Assembly (NCBI RefSeq): GCF_035918155.1
Contig: NZ_CP109327.1
Span: 7,006,001 to 7,070,000, forward strand
Origin: Streptomyces sp. NBC_01591
GTDB taxonomy: Bacteria; Actinomycetota; Actinomycetes; Streptomycetales; Streptomycetaceae
DNA: 64,000 nt
Direction: 5' to 3'
In this document: one piece after another, positions 35,284 through 42,958 of the stretch
Layout: the number at the start of each line of letters is the position of its first letter
How positions within the stretch are numbered: position 1 is the stretch's first letter
Made by a program: the position numbers and the translations under genes
The notes under the pieces: model-generated
Told to the model about the DNA's origin: nothing
Seen by the model: only the letters and a program-made list of their open reading frames with translations
Databases searched by the model: none

Positions 35284-35516
35284 GCGCCGCTGACCGTCGC
35301 GCCCTGCTGCGCCGCGCAGTTCGGGACCACCAGGGCGAGTGGACGACGCACCGAGTGCAGGACCTGTACCGGGACCGGTCCTATGACGCCCCATTCCGGC
35401 GGACCGCACGGCAGGACCTCGCAGTCCTCGCGCGTCAGGGCCTCCTCGTCCTCGACGACACCGACCCCGGCCGCAGGGTGTTCCGCCTCAACCACGCCCA
35501 CGGAGGCGCCCGATGA
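35280..35516 (+). CDS. Small winged-helix-like early protein
   Basis: 78 residues from GTG at 35280: RRALLRRAVRDHQGEWTTHRVQDLYRDRSYDAPFRRTARQDLAVLARQGLLVL and DPGRRVFRLN. The helix-helix-helix-wing order fits a small winged helix, a DNA-binding or replisome accessory role (inference). Coupled on both sides. Confidence 0.62.
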   Translation: MSAADRRALLRRAVRDHQGEWTTHRVQDLYRDRSYDAPFRRTARQDLAVLARQGLLVLDDTDPGRRVFRLNHAHGGAR

Positions 35517-36091
35517 AGTGCGAAGAGCAGCTGTACAACGACGGCGAGACGTACTCCTCCCGTGACTGCCAGCTTCAGCTGGGACACGCGGGACACCACG
35601 AGTACTTCGGGCAGAAGTACCCCCGCCCCGTGCCGGCCGAGCCGGACACCGACGTCGCCGATCTGATCGAGCGGGCCGCCCGCAAGCATGGTGCGTGGGA
35701 CCTGGACGAGATGCAGTGGCCGATCGTCGTCGAGGTCACCAGCGTCTACGTCATCAAGGCGCCGGGCGCGACCGAGGACGAGGCACTTCAGGTCTGGGAC
35801 AACGGCGACTACCCCGACCTGGACGGCGAGCAGGCGATCGACGGCGGCTTCGAGATCCGCCGCGTCGACCGGTGGCAGCGCAGCGACGTGATCCGCTGCT
35901 CTCCGTTCGGGCCTCAGATTCAGTGCCCCGGATGCGGCGAGCTGGCAATGCGGCGCGAGTGGTTCCACGACCCGTTCCGGAAGTGCCACGGCCCGATCGA
36001 GTGGCGTGAGAACGCACATGCGAGGACGCTCCAGTGGCGCTACCGCCGCGAGTTCCAGGCCACCCCGGGCATGCAGGCGGTGGCGTCATGA
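35513..36091 (+). CDS. Early protein with CxLxxGHxGxH motif and zinc knuckle
   Basis: 192 residues. The N-terminus carries CQLQLGHAGHHEYFGQKYPR, one member of the recurrent mini-motif in this element, and a C-terminal IQCPGCGELAMRR zinc knuckle with a later FRKCHG. The middle has VVEVTSVYVIKAPGATEDEALQVWDNGDYP, seen in other phage early proteins. Function unknown. Coupled by ATGA overlaps. Confidence 0.6.
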   Translation: MKCEEQLYNDGETYSSRDCQLQLGHAGHHEYFGQKYPRPVPAEPDTDVADLIERAARKHGAWDLDEMQWPIVVEVTSVYVIKAPGATEDEALQVWDNGDYPDLDGEQAIDGGFEIRRVDRWQRSDVIRCSPFGPQIQCPGCGELAMRREWFHDPFRKCHGPIEWRENAHARTLQWRYRREFQATPGMQAVAS

Positions 36092-36315
36092 GCGACCGCC
36101 CGTCCACGTTCGGCGGGACCTGGACCCGCTATGACCGGTCCGGAATGGTCCGGTCGCGGCGCTCCGACGTTGGCCGGTCCGCGCGGGAGGTACAGGACCG
36201 TGCGTCGTACGACCACGGCCCCGCCGCCGGAGCGTCCTGCCTCCTCATCCTCGCCTTCCCCACCGCCGGGCTGCTGCTGGCCGCCCTCCTCCACACCACC
36301 GGAGTGACCGCATGA
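36088..36315 (+). CDS. Small single-pass membrane protein
   Basis: 75 residues; an Arg-rich N-terminal half (GGTWTRYDRSGMVRSRRSDVGRSAREVQD) and one membrane helix near the C-terminus (ASCLLILAFPTAGLLLAALLH). Coupled on both sides. Function unknown. Confidence 0.55.
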   Translation: MSDRPSTFGGTWTRYDRSGMVRSRRSDVGRSAREVQDRASYDHGPAAGASCLLILAFPTAGLLLAALLHTTGVTA

Positions 36316-36773
36316 CCGGACCCGAGCACTACACCGCAGCCGAACAGCTCATCGCCGAGGCCAGCACCGTCCTGCGCCCGAACGACGAAGGACACTGCGA
36401 GGCTGACCGCATCCTCGCCGAGGCGCAGGTGCACGCCACGCTCGCTCTCGTGGCCGCACAGACCGCCCCGGCCGTGTGCGCCCCGCAGCTGGAGACCGAG
36501 CCCGCGGTTGCGTACGTCTACCGGGCCGCGTGGGGCATGACGCCGCTCGGCACGTACACCAACCAGGACGCCGCCCGGATCCACTGCGAAACCGACGCCC
36601 TGAACAACTCCCCTGAGTTCGACGGCAAGGTCTTCGACTGGCTCGGTGACGAGTCCGAGCCGAACGACCCGTACGAGCTCGTCATCGGGCCGGAGGACGA
36701 CGAGCAGCCGACCGACTACACCGTCACCCGCATCGAAGTCGCCGCCGAGTACGACCCGGAGGCGGACGCCTGA
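36312..36773 (+). CDS. Unrecognised acidic early protein
   Basis: 153 residues: EHYTAAEQLIAEASTVL, EADRILAEAQVHATLALVAAQ, AYVYRAAWGMTPLGTYTNQDAARIHCETDAL and a very acidic tail. The helix with HATLALVAA recurs in actinophage early genes. The stop TGA shares its last A with the ATG of the exonuclease gene. Confidence 0.6.
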   Translation: MTGPEHYTAAEQLIAEASTVLRPNDEGHCEADRILAEAQVHATLALVAAQTAPAVCAPQLETEPAVAYVYRAAWGMTPLGTYTNQDAARIHCETDALNNSPEFDGKVFDWLGDESEPNDPYELVIGPEDDEQPTDYTVTRIEVAAEYDPEADA

Positions 36774-37657
36774 TGACCACCACCGTGCTGGCCGGGGCTT
36801 CGGCCCCGGCCGCCGGCCTCGGGATCGAGCCCGGCATCTACCCCAACCTGCCGATGGAGGCTTACCACGGCGACCGCGGGTCGCTGTCCTCCAGCGGCGC
36901 TCGGAAGTTGCTGCCGCCGTCATGCCCGGCCCTGTTCCGGTATGAGCAGGACCACCCACAGCTGCCGAAGAAGGCGTTCGACGTGGGCAATGCCGCGCAC
37001 AAGCTAGTCCTCGGCGAGGGCCCCAACCTTGTGCGGATCGACGCCTCCGAGTGGCGGACCGCTGCGGTCAAAGCTGTGGTCGCCGATGTCCGCGCCGCTG
37101 GCGGTGTACCGCTGAAGCCAGCCGAGTACGACCAGGTGCAGGCAATGGCCGACGCGATCCGCCGACACCCGGTCGCAAGCGTCCTGTTCGCGCCGGAGTC
37201 CGGCCGGCCGGAAGTGTCGATGTTCTGGACGGACGGCCCGACCGGCATCACCCGCCGCGCCCGCTTCGACTGGTTGCCGCACCCCCGGTCCGGGCGGCTG
37301 ATCATCCCCGACTACAAGACCTGCCGAAGTGCTGAGCCGTCGGCGCTGGCGCGGGCGGTCGACGAGTACGGCTACCACTGCCAAGACGACTGGTACCGGG
37401 CCGCCGCCCGCGCGGCCGGCCTGGCCGAGGACCCGGCCATGGTCTTCGTCTGCCAGGAGAAGACCGCCCCGTACCTCGTCACCGTCATCGAGCTGGACGC
37501 CGCCGCCCGCCGCATCGGCGCCGCGAAGAACCGCCGCGCAATCGACGTGTTCGCCCGCTGCACAGAGACCGGCTACTGGCCCGGCTACTCCGACGACATC
37601 ACCTACCTCTCGCTCCCCGTCTGGGCCGAGCGACGCGACGAAGAGGAATACCTGTGA
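36773..37657 (+). CDS. PD-(D/E)XK exonuclease (RecE/YqaJ-like)
   Basis: 294 residues. LPMEAYHGDRGSLSSSGARKLLPPSCPALFRYE and FDVGNAAHKLVLGEG are the N-terminal signature of the RecE-type/DUF3799 nuclease; catalytic elements follow in ITRRARFDWL and LIIPDYKTCRSAEP (D-x-K, about residue 182), then YGYHCQDDWYRAAA. It would resect double-stranded DNA 5' to 3' and feed strands to the annealing protein encoded next. Coupled to both neighbours. Confidence 0.82.
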   Translation: MTTTVLAGASAPAAGLGIEPGIYPNLPMEAYHGDRGSLSSSGARKLLPPSCPALFRYEQDHPQLPKKAFDVGNAAHKLVLGEGPNLVRIDASEWRTAAVKAVVADVRAAGGVPLKPAEYDQVQAMADAIRRHPVASVLFAPESGRPEVSMFWTDGPTGITRRARFDWLPHPRSGRLIIPDYKTCRSAEPSALARAVDEYGYHCQDDWYRAAARAAGLAEDPAMVFVCQEKTAPYLVTVIELDAAARRIGAAKNRRAIDVFARCTETGYWPGYSDDITYLSLPVWAERRDEEEYL

Positions 37658-38532
37658 GCTACCAGCAGATCGAGCGTATGACCCCGGCCGCGGCCCCGTC
37701 CCGGGTCGGGCAGGGCACCGCCGTGGAGCAGTCCCGCGCGGTGGCCGAGGTCCAGGCGGCCGTGTTGGTGGCCCGCCAGTTCCCCCGCGACGAGGCACTG
37801 GCCATCGCGAAGATGCGAACGGCGTGCTCCCAGCAGGAGTTGGCGCAGCGGGCGTTCTTCCGCTTCCCTCGCGGCACCTCGAACGTTTCAGGCGAGACGA
37901 TCCAGCTCGCCAAGGAGTTGGCCCGCTGCTGGGGCAACATCCAGTTCGGTGTCGCCGAGCTGCGCCGTGACGAGGAGTACGGCGAGTCAGAGATGCAGGC
38001 GTGGGCGTGGGACATGGAGTCCAACGAGCGGTCGTCAACCACGTTCATCGTGCCTCACGCTCGGTGGTCGAAGGGGAAAGCCGAGAAGCTCGCCGATTTC
38101 CGTGACGTCTACGAGAACAACGCGAACAACGGGGCTCGCCGCCTGCGCGAGATGATCTTTACGGTCCTGCCTGTCTGGTACATCGAGCAGGCCAAGTCCG
38201 CCTGCACCAAGACCCTCACCAACGGCAACGGTGACGTTCCCCGTGCGCAGCGCATCGCCGACTGCGTCGCCGCGTTCGACGGCATCGGCATCACCGCCGA
38301 CCAGATCGAGACCAAGCTCGGCCGGCCGTCCTCGAAGTGGACCGACATCGACCTCGGCCAACTCCAGGTCATCTACCAGTCGATCCAGCGTGGCGAGGTC
38401 ACTGCCGACGAAGAGTTCCCCGCGCCGCGCGTGACGGTCGAGGAGATCACTGCCCCGGCCGCGGCACCGGACATCGAGCAGTCGGGTACGTGGCCGGCTA
38501 CCGCTCAGCCCGGATCGGCGGTCCGAGCATGA
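37654..38532 (+). CDS. Putative single-strand annealing recombinase
   Basis: 292 residues from the GTG at 37654. VEQSRAVAEVQAAVLVARQFPRDEALAIAKMRTACSQ, then FFRFPRGTSNVSGETIQLAKELARCWGNIQFG and NNGARRLREMIFTVLPVWYIEQAKSACTKTL, are typical of proteins that follow the RecE-like exonuclease in Streptomyces phages. It is assigned to the annealing-protein role mainly from that pairing; sequence alone does not show RecT or Erf signatures. The C-terminal tail is acidic and probably disordered. Confidence 0.6.
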   Translation: MSYQQIERMTPAAAPSRVGQGTAVEQSRAVAEVQAAVLVARQFPRDEALAIAKMRTACSQQELAQRAFFRFPRGTSNVSGETIQLAKELARCWGNIQFGVAELRRDEEYGESEMQAWAWDMESNERSSTTFIVPHARWSKGKAEKLADFRDVYENNANNGARRLREMIFTVLPVWYIEQAKSACTKTLTNGNGDVPRAQRIADCVAAFDGIGITADQIETKLGRPSSKWTDIDLGQLQVIYQSIQRGEVTADEEFPAPRVTVEEITAPAAAPDIEQSGTWPATAQPGSAVRA

Positions 38533-39257
38533 GCTGGCACACCGGACGCCTCGCTGGCTTCGACCTGGAGACGACTGGCGTCGACGTCGAGACCGACCGC
38601 ATCGTGGAAGCCTGCGTCGTCGGGTGTGGCGGAGGCATTCCAGTCTGGCCCAGGACTTGGATCGCCAACCCGGGCGTTGACATCCCCACCGAGGCCGCCG
38701 CGGTACACGGCATCACGACCGAAAGAGCCCGCGCCGATGGGCGCCCTGCCGCCGAGGTGGTCGAGGACATCGTGCACGCCCTCGTCGATGCCGTCGACGC
38801 CGGGCTTCCGGTCGTAATCATGAACGCGCCGTTCGACCTGACTGTGCTGGACCGCGAGGCCCGCCGGTACGGCGTCACGCCCCTCACCGACCTCGTCGGC
38901 GACGAGCTCCGCGTCATCGACCCCCGCCTGATGGACAAGGCCGTCGACCCGTACCGACGTGGCCGCCGCACCCTCACCGACCTTTGCGCACACTACGGGC
39001 TCCGCCTCGACGCCGCGCACACCTCCGACGCGGACGCGCTCGCCGCCTGCCGCGTCGCCACGGCGCTCGCCGAGAAGTGGCCGCAGCTGCGGGGCACCGC
39101 CCTCGACCAGCTGCACGCCGTCCAGCAGCAATGGGCCCAGCAGCAGGCCACCTCGTACGTGGCGTACCTCGCCCGCACTCCGGGCCGTGAGCACGAGGCG
39201 ACCGCGGTTCGGACCGACTGGCCGCTCATCCCGTACCAGCGCAGGGGGTCGGTATGA
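38529..39257 (+). CDS. DnaQ-like 3'-5' exonuclease (DEDDh)
   Basis: 242 residues with ExoI GFDLETTGVDVETDRIVE, ExoII NAPFDLTVLDRE, and ExoIII AAHTSDADALAACRVA (His-x4-Asp). Metal-binding acids are all present. It trims 3' ends, as the proofreading subunit of polymerase III or phage nucleases do. ATG at 38529; its stop is coupled to the next zinc-ribbon gene. Confidence 0.9.
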   Translation: MSWHTGRLAGFDLETTGVDVETDRIVEACVVGCGGGIPVWPRTWIANPGVDIPTEAAAVHGITTERARADGRPAAEVVEDIVHALVDAVDAGLPVVIMNAPFDLTVLDREARRYGVTPLTDLVGDELRVIDPRLMDKAVDPYRRGRRTLTDLCAHYGLRLDAAHTSDADALAACRVATALAEKWPQLRGTALDQLHAVQQQWAQQQATSYVAYLARTPGREHEATAVRTDWPLIPYQRRGSV

Positions 39258-39583
39258 GCCTGCTGAGCGCTGCGCGACGCCTCGTCGCGCCCGTCGGCCG
39301 GCACCGCTCGGCCCCCGCCTCACCGCTCGTCACCCGTGCCGCGGCATGCCCGTGCCGCGACTGGGACCGGCTCACCACCCACACCGTCGACAACGGGGTG
39401 ATGACCTGCCAGAACTGCGGGCGCTGCACCGCCGAAGTCAGCCGCGCCGAACTCGCCCCGGGCACCCGGTGGCTGGTCTGCGACGACCCGGCCTGCGGCC
39501 ACATGACCACCCGCCACCTCCCGGCCGCCGCCCCGCGGTCCTGGGCCTGCACCTGGTGCGGCACCACGAAGGGGGACCAGTGA
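39254..39583 (+). CDS. Zinc-ribbon early protein
   Basis: 109 residues with CPCRDW, MTCQNCGRCTAE, LVCDDPACGH and ACTWCGTT, likely two zinc sites. No enzyme motif. Coupled by GTGA to the Wbl gene that follows. Confidence 0.58.
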   Translation: MSLLSAARRLVAPVGRHRSAPASPLVTRAAACPCRDWDRLTTHTVDNGVMTCQNCGRCTAEVSRAELAPGTRWLVCDDPACGHMTTRHLPAAAPRSWACTWCGTTKGDQ

Positions 39584-39960
39584 AGTACGAGTGGATGGAT
39601 CAGGCGCTCTGCGCCCAGGTCGACCCCAGCCTCTTCTTCTCCGAGGGGCCCCGGCACACCAGCCGAAAAGCCCTCCGTATCTGCAGCACCTGCCCCGTAC
39701 AGCCCGAGTGCGCCGACTACGTGTCCGCGTTCGAAGGGGACCTGACGGCCAAGTACCGCTATGGCGCCTGGGGAGGCAAGTCCGTGCGGCAGCGCGCCCG
39801 CGAAGGCGGTGAACCGCCAGCAGCCGACCGCGACGAACAGATCATCCGCATGACCGATCGCGGCCTGGCGCCCGGAGAGATCGCCGCGCAGCTCGGAATC
39901 TCCGACCGCACCGTCTTCCGCGTCCGCAAAGCCCACCGGAAGCAGAAGGAGACGGTGTGA
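39580..39960 (+). CDS. WhiB-like protein fused to a C-terminal HTH
   Basis: 126 residues. The Wbl domain has its four iron-sulfur Cys in ALCAQVDPSLFF and RICSTCPVQPEC, followed by the GAWGGKS turn. An added C-terminal helix-turn-helix reads RMTDRGLAPGEIAAQLGISDRTVFRVRKAHRK, resembling sigma/MerR-like HTHs. Classical Wbl proteins use an AT-hook-like tail instead. GTG at 39580 overlaps the previous stop. Probably a transcriptional regulator that partners with a sigma factor (family knowledge). Confidence 0.85.
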   Translation: MKYEWMDQALCAQVDPSLFFSEGPRHTSRKALRICSTCPVQPECADYVSAFEGDLTAKYRYGAWGGKSVRQRAREGGEPPAADRDEQIIRMTDRGLAPGEIAAQLGISDRTVFRVRKAHRKQKETV

Positions 39961-40397
39961 TGGAGATCCGTACCGACGTCGCCGACATGCTCCGAGCCGG
40001 GCACTCCGACCGCGAGATCGCCCGACGCCTCCACGTCGACAACAAGGCCGTCGCAGCCTCGCGCAAGGGGCTCGGCCTCGCCCGACACAAGACCGGCATC
40101 AAGGCGGCCAGCAGCCCGCAGGACCTGTTCCGCCAACGCACCCGCCCCGTCGACGGCGGCCACCTCGAATGGACCGGCTACCGGACCAACGACGGCACCC
40201 CGTTCTTCCGCTGGCTGAAGCGGGGCTACACCGCCGGCCGAGTCGCATTCGTCATGCAGCACGGCCGCACCCCTGTCGGGCGCGTCCAGCCCGGCTGCGG
40301 CTACTCCGGCTGCGTGGCCCCCGCCCACGTCGAAGACCAGCCCATGCGCGACCAGCTGAAGAAGCAGATGGCCGGGATCTTCGGGGGTGCGGCATGA
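39960..40397 (+). CDS. HTH-HNH-like protein
   Basis: 145 residues. N-terminal HTH (ADMLRAGHSDREIARRLHVDNKAVAASRKGLG), then GHLEWTGYRTNDGTPFFRWLKRGYTAGRVAFVMQHGRTPVGRVQPGCGYSGCVAPAHVEDQ, the layout of small phage HNH endonuclease-like domains (the Cys pair and His of CGYSGCVAPAH). ATG at 39960 shares bases with the previous stop; AAGGAG lies eight bases upstream. Confidence 0.65.
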   Translation: MEIRTDVADMLRAGHSDREIARRLHVDNKAVAASRKGLGLARHKTGIKAASSPQDLFRQRTRPVDGGHLEWTGYRTNDGTPFFRWLKRGYTAGRVAFVMQHGRTPVGRVQPGCGYSGCVAPAHVEDQPMRDQLKKQMAGIFGGAA

Positions 40398-40861
40398 GCT
40401 ACGCACCCGACACTCTTCACCGGCCAGCGGAATGGGCCGCCAAGGGCACGTGCGCCCAACCGCCTTACGTAGGCAGCGACCTCTGGTACGCCGACGAGTG
40501 GCAGAAAGACGACCGCCGCACCGCGATCAGCCTCTGCCGCACCTGCCCCGTCCTCGACGCCTGCCGGACGGCGGCCGCAAGCGAAGAAGCCGGGAAGGGC
40601 AAGGACAGCCGCCACGGCATCCGCGCCGCGCTGACCCCGGGACAGCGCTGGTCTGCCGACCAGAAGGCCCGCGCCAAGCCGAAGGCCAAGCGCGGCGGCC
40701 GGCGTCTCGCCCCGTGCGGCACCCGCGGCGCGTACGACCGGCACCTCCGCCTCGGCGAGCCCGTCGATGACGCCTGCCGCCTGGCGAACAACACCGACCG
40801 GCAGAAACGGCGCGTCGCCAATACCTCGTCGGCCACCGCCTCCCAGAACGGACAACGCTGA
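40394..40861 (+). CDS. WhiB-like protein with C-terminal Cys/His region
   Basis: 155 residues. The four Wbl Cys are in GTCAQPPYVGSDLW and SLCRTCPVLDAC; HGIRAAL replaces the G-[IVL]-W-G-G turn. A Lys-rich linker leads to APCGTRGAYDRHLRLGEPVDDACRLANNTDRQKRR, a module seen in other actinophage proteins. The second Wbl gene of the element. ATG at 40394 overlaps the preceding stop. Confidence 0.8.
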   Translation: MSYAPDTLHRPAEWAAKGTCAQPPYVGSDLWYADEWQKDDRRTAISLCRTCPVLDACRTAAASEEAGKGKDSRHGIRAALTPGQRWSADQKARAKPKAKRGGRRLAPCGTRGAYDRHLRLGEPVDDACRLANNTDRQKRRVANTSSATASQNGQR

Positions 40862-41601
40862 TGCAGGACATCGAACTACCGAGCCACGATCAGGCCCGCG
40901 CCCTCACCGACCGCATCAAGATCGCCGTCGAAGGCACGTGGCTCCTGATCCAGGAGGCGTACACCTCCCGCACCTGGGCCGTCCTCGGCTACAGCACATG
41001 GGACGTCTACTGCACCGAGGAGTTCGGTACCACCCGCCTCCGTCTCCCCCGTGAGGAGCGGCAGGAAGTCGTCGCGTCCCTGCGCGAGTCCGGGCTGAGC
41101 GTCAGGGCCATCGCCGCAGCCACAGGCATTGGGTACGGAACGGTCCAGCGGGAGGTCGCCAGCTCAGGCGATCCATCTGGATCACCTGAGATCCAGGGCA
41201 CGGACGGCAAGACATACGCCGTGGCCCGCCCGGAGCCCGAGCCGAACATCTGGGTCCAGCCCGCCGAGCCCGACTTCGAGCGCATGGTCACCCCACCCGC
41301 GAAGCCGAAGCGCCGGCCACTCCCCGAAGCGTTCGCGGACGCAGGCCGCGACCTCACCCGCGCCGCCGAAAAGCTCGCCCGGCTCACCGAAGACGACCGG
41401 TTCCCCAAAAACCGGGACACCACCCACCACCAGGTCCCCGAACTCCTCGGCGCCCTGGACCACGCCACTCAGCTCGTGCAGGCCATGAACCTGCCCGCAG
41501 CCCAGACAACCGAAGAGGCCCGCCGCTGGTGGGCGGCGAGCCTCCACAAGATCAGCGACGCCCTGCGCGACATCGCCAACTCCCTCAACCAGGAGCAGTA
41601 A
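40861..41601 (+). CDS. ParB-like HTH early protein
   Basis: 246 residues. ALTDRIKIAVEGTWLLIQEAYTSRTWAVLGYSTWDVYC at the N-terminus, a helix-turn-helix LSVRAIAAATGIGYGTVQREVASSG, then a linker and helical C-terminus. Similar proteins precede DGQHR/ParB-type genes in Streptomyces phages. DNA binding is likely; segregation is not implied. Coupled by overlapping TGATG. Confidence 0.65.
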   Translation: MQDIELPSHDQARALTDRIKIAVEGTWLLIQEAYTSRTWAVLGYSTWDVYCTEEFGTTRLRLPREERQEVVASLRESGLSVRAIAAATGIGYGTVQREVASSGDPSGSPEIQGTDGKTYAVARPEPEPNIWVQPAEPDFERMVTPPAKPKRRPLPEAFADAGRDLTRAAEKLARLTEDDRFPKNRDTTHHQVPELLGALDHATQLVQAMNLPAAQTTEEARRWWAASLHKISDALRDIANSLNQEQ

Positions 41602-42473
41602 TGACGAACCCCATCGTACCCAGCACGCCCCTCGACGGCCCGCTGTACAACGTCGTCGACATCACCCCGGCCCTAGCCAAGGAGTGGCTGGCGCAGAACA
41701 CCCGCAACCGCAACCTCCGCGAGCGCGTCGTCACCAGCTACGCCACCGACATGCGAGACGGGAACTGGGTCGAGGACGGGCAGAGCATCAAGTTCTCCAA
41801 GGGGGACATCGTCCTCCTCGACAACCCGCTCATCACCGGCAAAGCACTCCTCGATGGGCAGCACCGCCTCAGCGCCATCGCCGAGTCGGGGATGACCATC
41901 CGCATGCTCGTTGTTTCCAACCTGCCAGACACCACGCAGGAAACCATGGACACCGGCGCCAAGCGGTCCCTGGGTGACGTCCTCAAGCTGCGCGGCGAAT
42001 CCCACTACGTCCCCCTCGCCGCCGTGCTCGTGCGCGTCCACATGTGGCAGGAGGGGGCACGCAAGAGCATGCGAGGCGCTCGGCCCACCCACCGGCAACT
42101 CCTCAGCCTGCTCGAAGAGCACCCCGAGATTCGGCGGTCCGCGGAAATCGGGTCACGTGCCAGGAACGCCAACCGCCTGTCCGCCAGCACCGCAGGTCTC
42201 TGCCACTGGCTGTTCGTGCAGATCGACCAGGGCGACTGCGCGTTCTTCTTCGCACGCCTCACCGACGGCGCCGGCCTGATGATCGGAGACCCGATCTACG
42301 CCCTGCGCCGCGCCGCGGAGAACGCGATGACGGACAAGGCGCGCTTCCGCGAGGAGCACATGACCGCCCTCGTCATCAAAGCGTGGAACGCGTACCGCGA
42401 GGGGCGTGAGCTCCAGCTCCTGACCTACAAGGCCGGCGGCGCCCGTCCGGAGCCGTACCCCGAGCCCAAGTAG
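41601..42473 (+). CDS. ParB/DGQHR-like DNA-binding protein
   Basis: 290 residues. DITPALAKEWLAQNTRNRNLRERVVTSYATDMRDGNWVEDGQSIKFS and ALLDGQHRLSAIAESGMTIRMLVV form the ParB-type N-terminal domain with the DGQHRL core; HRQLLSLLEEHPEIRRSAEIGSRAR follows. Family members bind DNA or act as nucleases or regulators in phages. Start ATG at 41601 overlaps the previous TAA. Last gene of the first rightward chain; two hairpins lie after it. Confidence 0.65.
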   Translation: MTNPIVPSTPLDGPLYNVVDITPALAKEWLAQNTRNRNLRERVVTSYATDMRDGNWVEDGQSIKFSKGDIVLLDNPLITGKALLDGQHRLSAIAESGMTIRMLVVSNLPDTTQETMDTGAKRSLGDVLKLRGESHYVPLAAVLVRVHMWQEGARKSMRGARPTHRQLLSLLEEHPEIRRSAEIGSRARNANRLSASTAGLCHWLFVQIDQGDCAFFFARLTDGAGLMIGDPIYALRRAAENAMTDKARFREEHMTALVIKAWNAYREGRELQLLTYKAGGARPEPYPEPK

Positions 42474-42481
42474 CCCACCCC

Positions 42482-42507
42482 GGTCCGGGGCCGCCGCGCC
42501 CCGGGCC
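42482..42507 (+). terminator. Terminator after the first early gene chain
   Basis: GGTCCGGGGC (42482-42491) and GCCCCGGGCC (42498-42507), 10 pairs with one G-U, six-base loop, just after the stop at 42473. Confidence 0.6.
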
Positions 42508-42529
42508 ACCACCACCCGCACAGCACAAA

Positions 42530-42548
42530 GCCCCGCACATGGCGGGGC
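42530..42548. terminator. Second terminator hairpin, toward the RHH gene
   Basis: GCCCCGC (42530-42536) and GCGGGGC (42542-42548), seven pairs and a five-base loop, between convergent genes. Confidence 0.5.
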
Positions 42549-42570
42549 GTAGGAAGGGAGGGGACGTGAG

Positions 42571-42783
42571 CTACTCACTCACCTCAGACCACGGGCCAGC
42601 GTCCGGCCGCTTCACCGCGGGCGCGCCCGGCCGGCGCATGTACCAGCGCATGAACTCGCGAACGATGGCAGCGCGCGTCTTCCCCTGGCTCTTGACGGCC
42701 GCTTCGAACGGCAACCACTCGTCGTCGGGGATGCGCATCTGGCGTGGGGGCGTGTGCGCCGACTTCTCAAGGTTCGCGGACAT
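42571..42783 (-). CDS. Ribbon-helix-helix repressor
   Basis: 70 residues from ATG 42783 (MSANLEKSAHTPP). RQMRIPDDEWLPFEAAVKSQGKTRAAIVREFMRWYMRR fits the Arc/MetJ ribbon-helix-helix: a short strand, two helices, and a GKTR turn. It faces four copies of TGTAGCTACA in its own promoter region, so it likely represses itself and the divergent HNH gene. The ORF can begin at 42819, but that part overlaps the first operator. Confidence 0.72.
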   Translation of the reverse strand: MSANLEKSAHTPPRQMRIPDDEWLPFEAAVKSQGKTRAAIVREFMRWYMRRPGAPAVKRPDAGPWSEVSE

Positions 42784-42802
42784 GCAACCACCGTAGCGGA
42801 GG

Positions 42803-42906
42803 GTAGCTACACGCGCCACATCTACGGCGAGTGGATGTAGCTACAAGCCTCTGATCGAATCAGCTTGCCGTGTAGCTACACAAGCCTATATCGTGTAGCT
42901 ACACGA
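42803..42906. promoter_or_regulatory. Array of TGTAGCTACA operators
   Basis: Palindromes with a TAGCTA core occur at 42803-42812 (GTAGCTACAC), 42836-42845 (TGTAGCTACA), 42870-42881 (GTGTAGCTACAC) and 42891-42906 (TCGTGTAGCTACACGA), core centres 34, 35 and 23 bases apart. A rightward promoter TTGCCG (42865-42870), 16-base spacer, TATATC (42887-42892) overlaps the third and fourth sites. Confidence 0.75.
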
Positions 42907-42958
42907 GCCACCCCGGTTTACGGGCATCTTGCACGCTCACAACCCGAAGGATTCCCGA

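Noticed and set aside
40861..42473. Plasmid partition system (ParA/ParB)
   Set aside because: ParB-like folds are present but there is no ParA ATPase or centromere-like repeat near them; regulatory or nuclease roles are equally likely.
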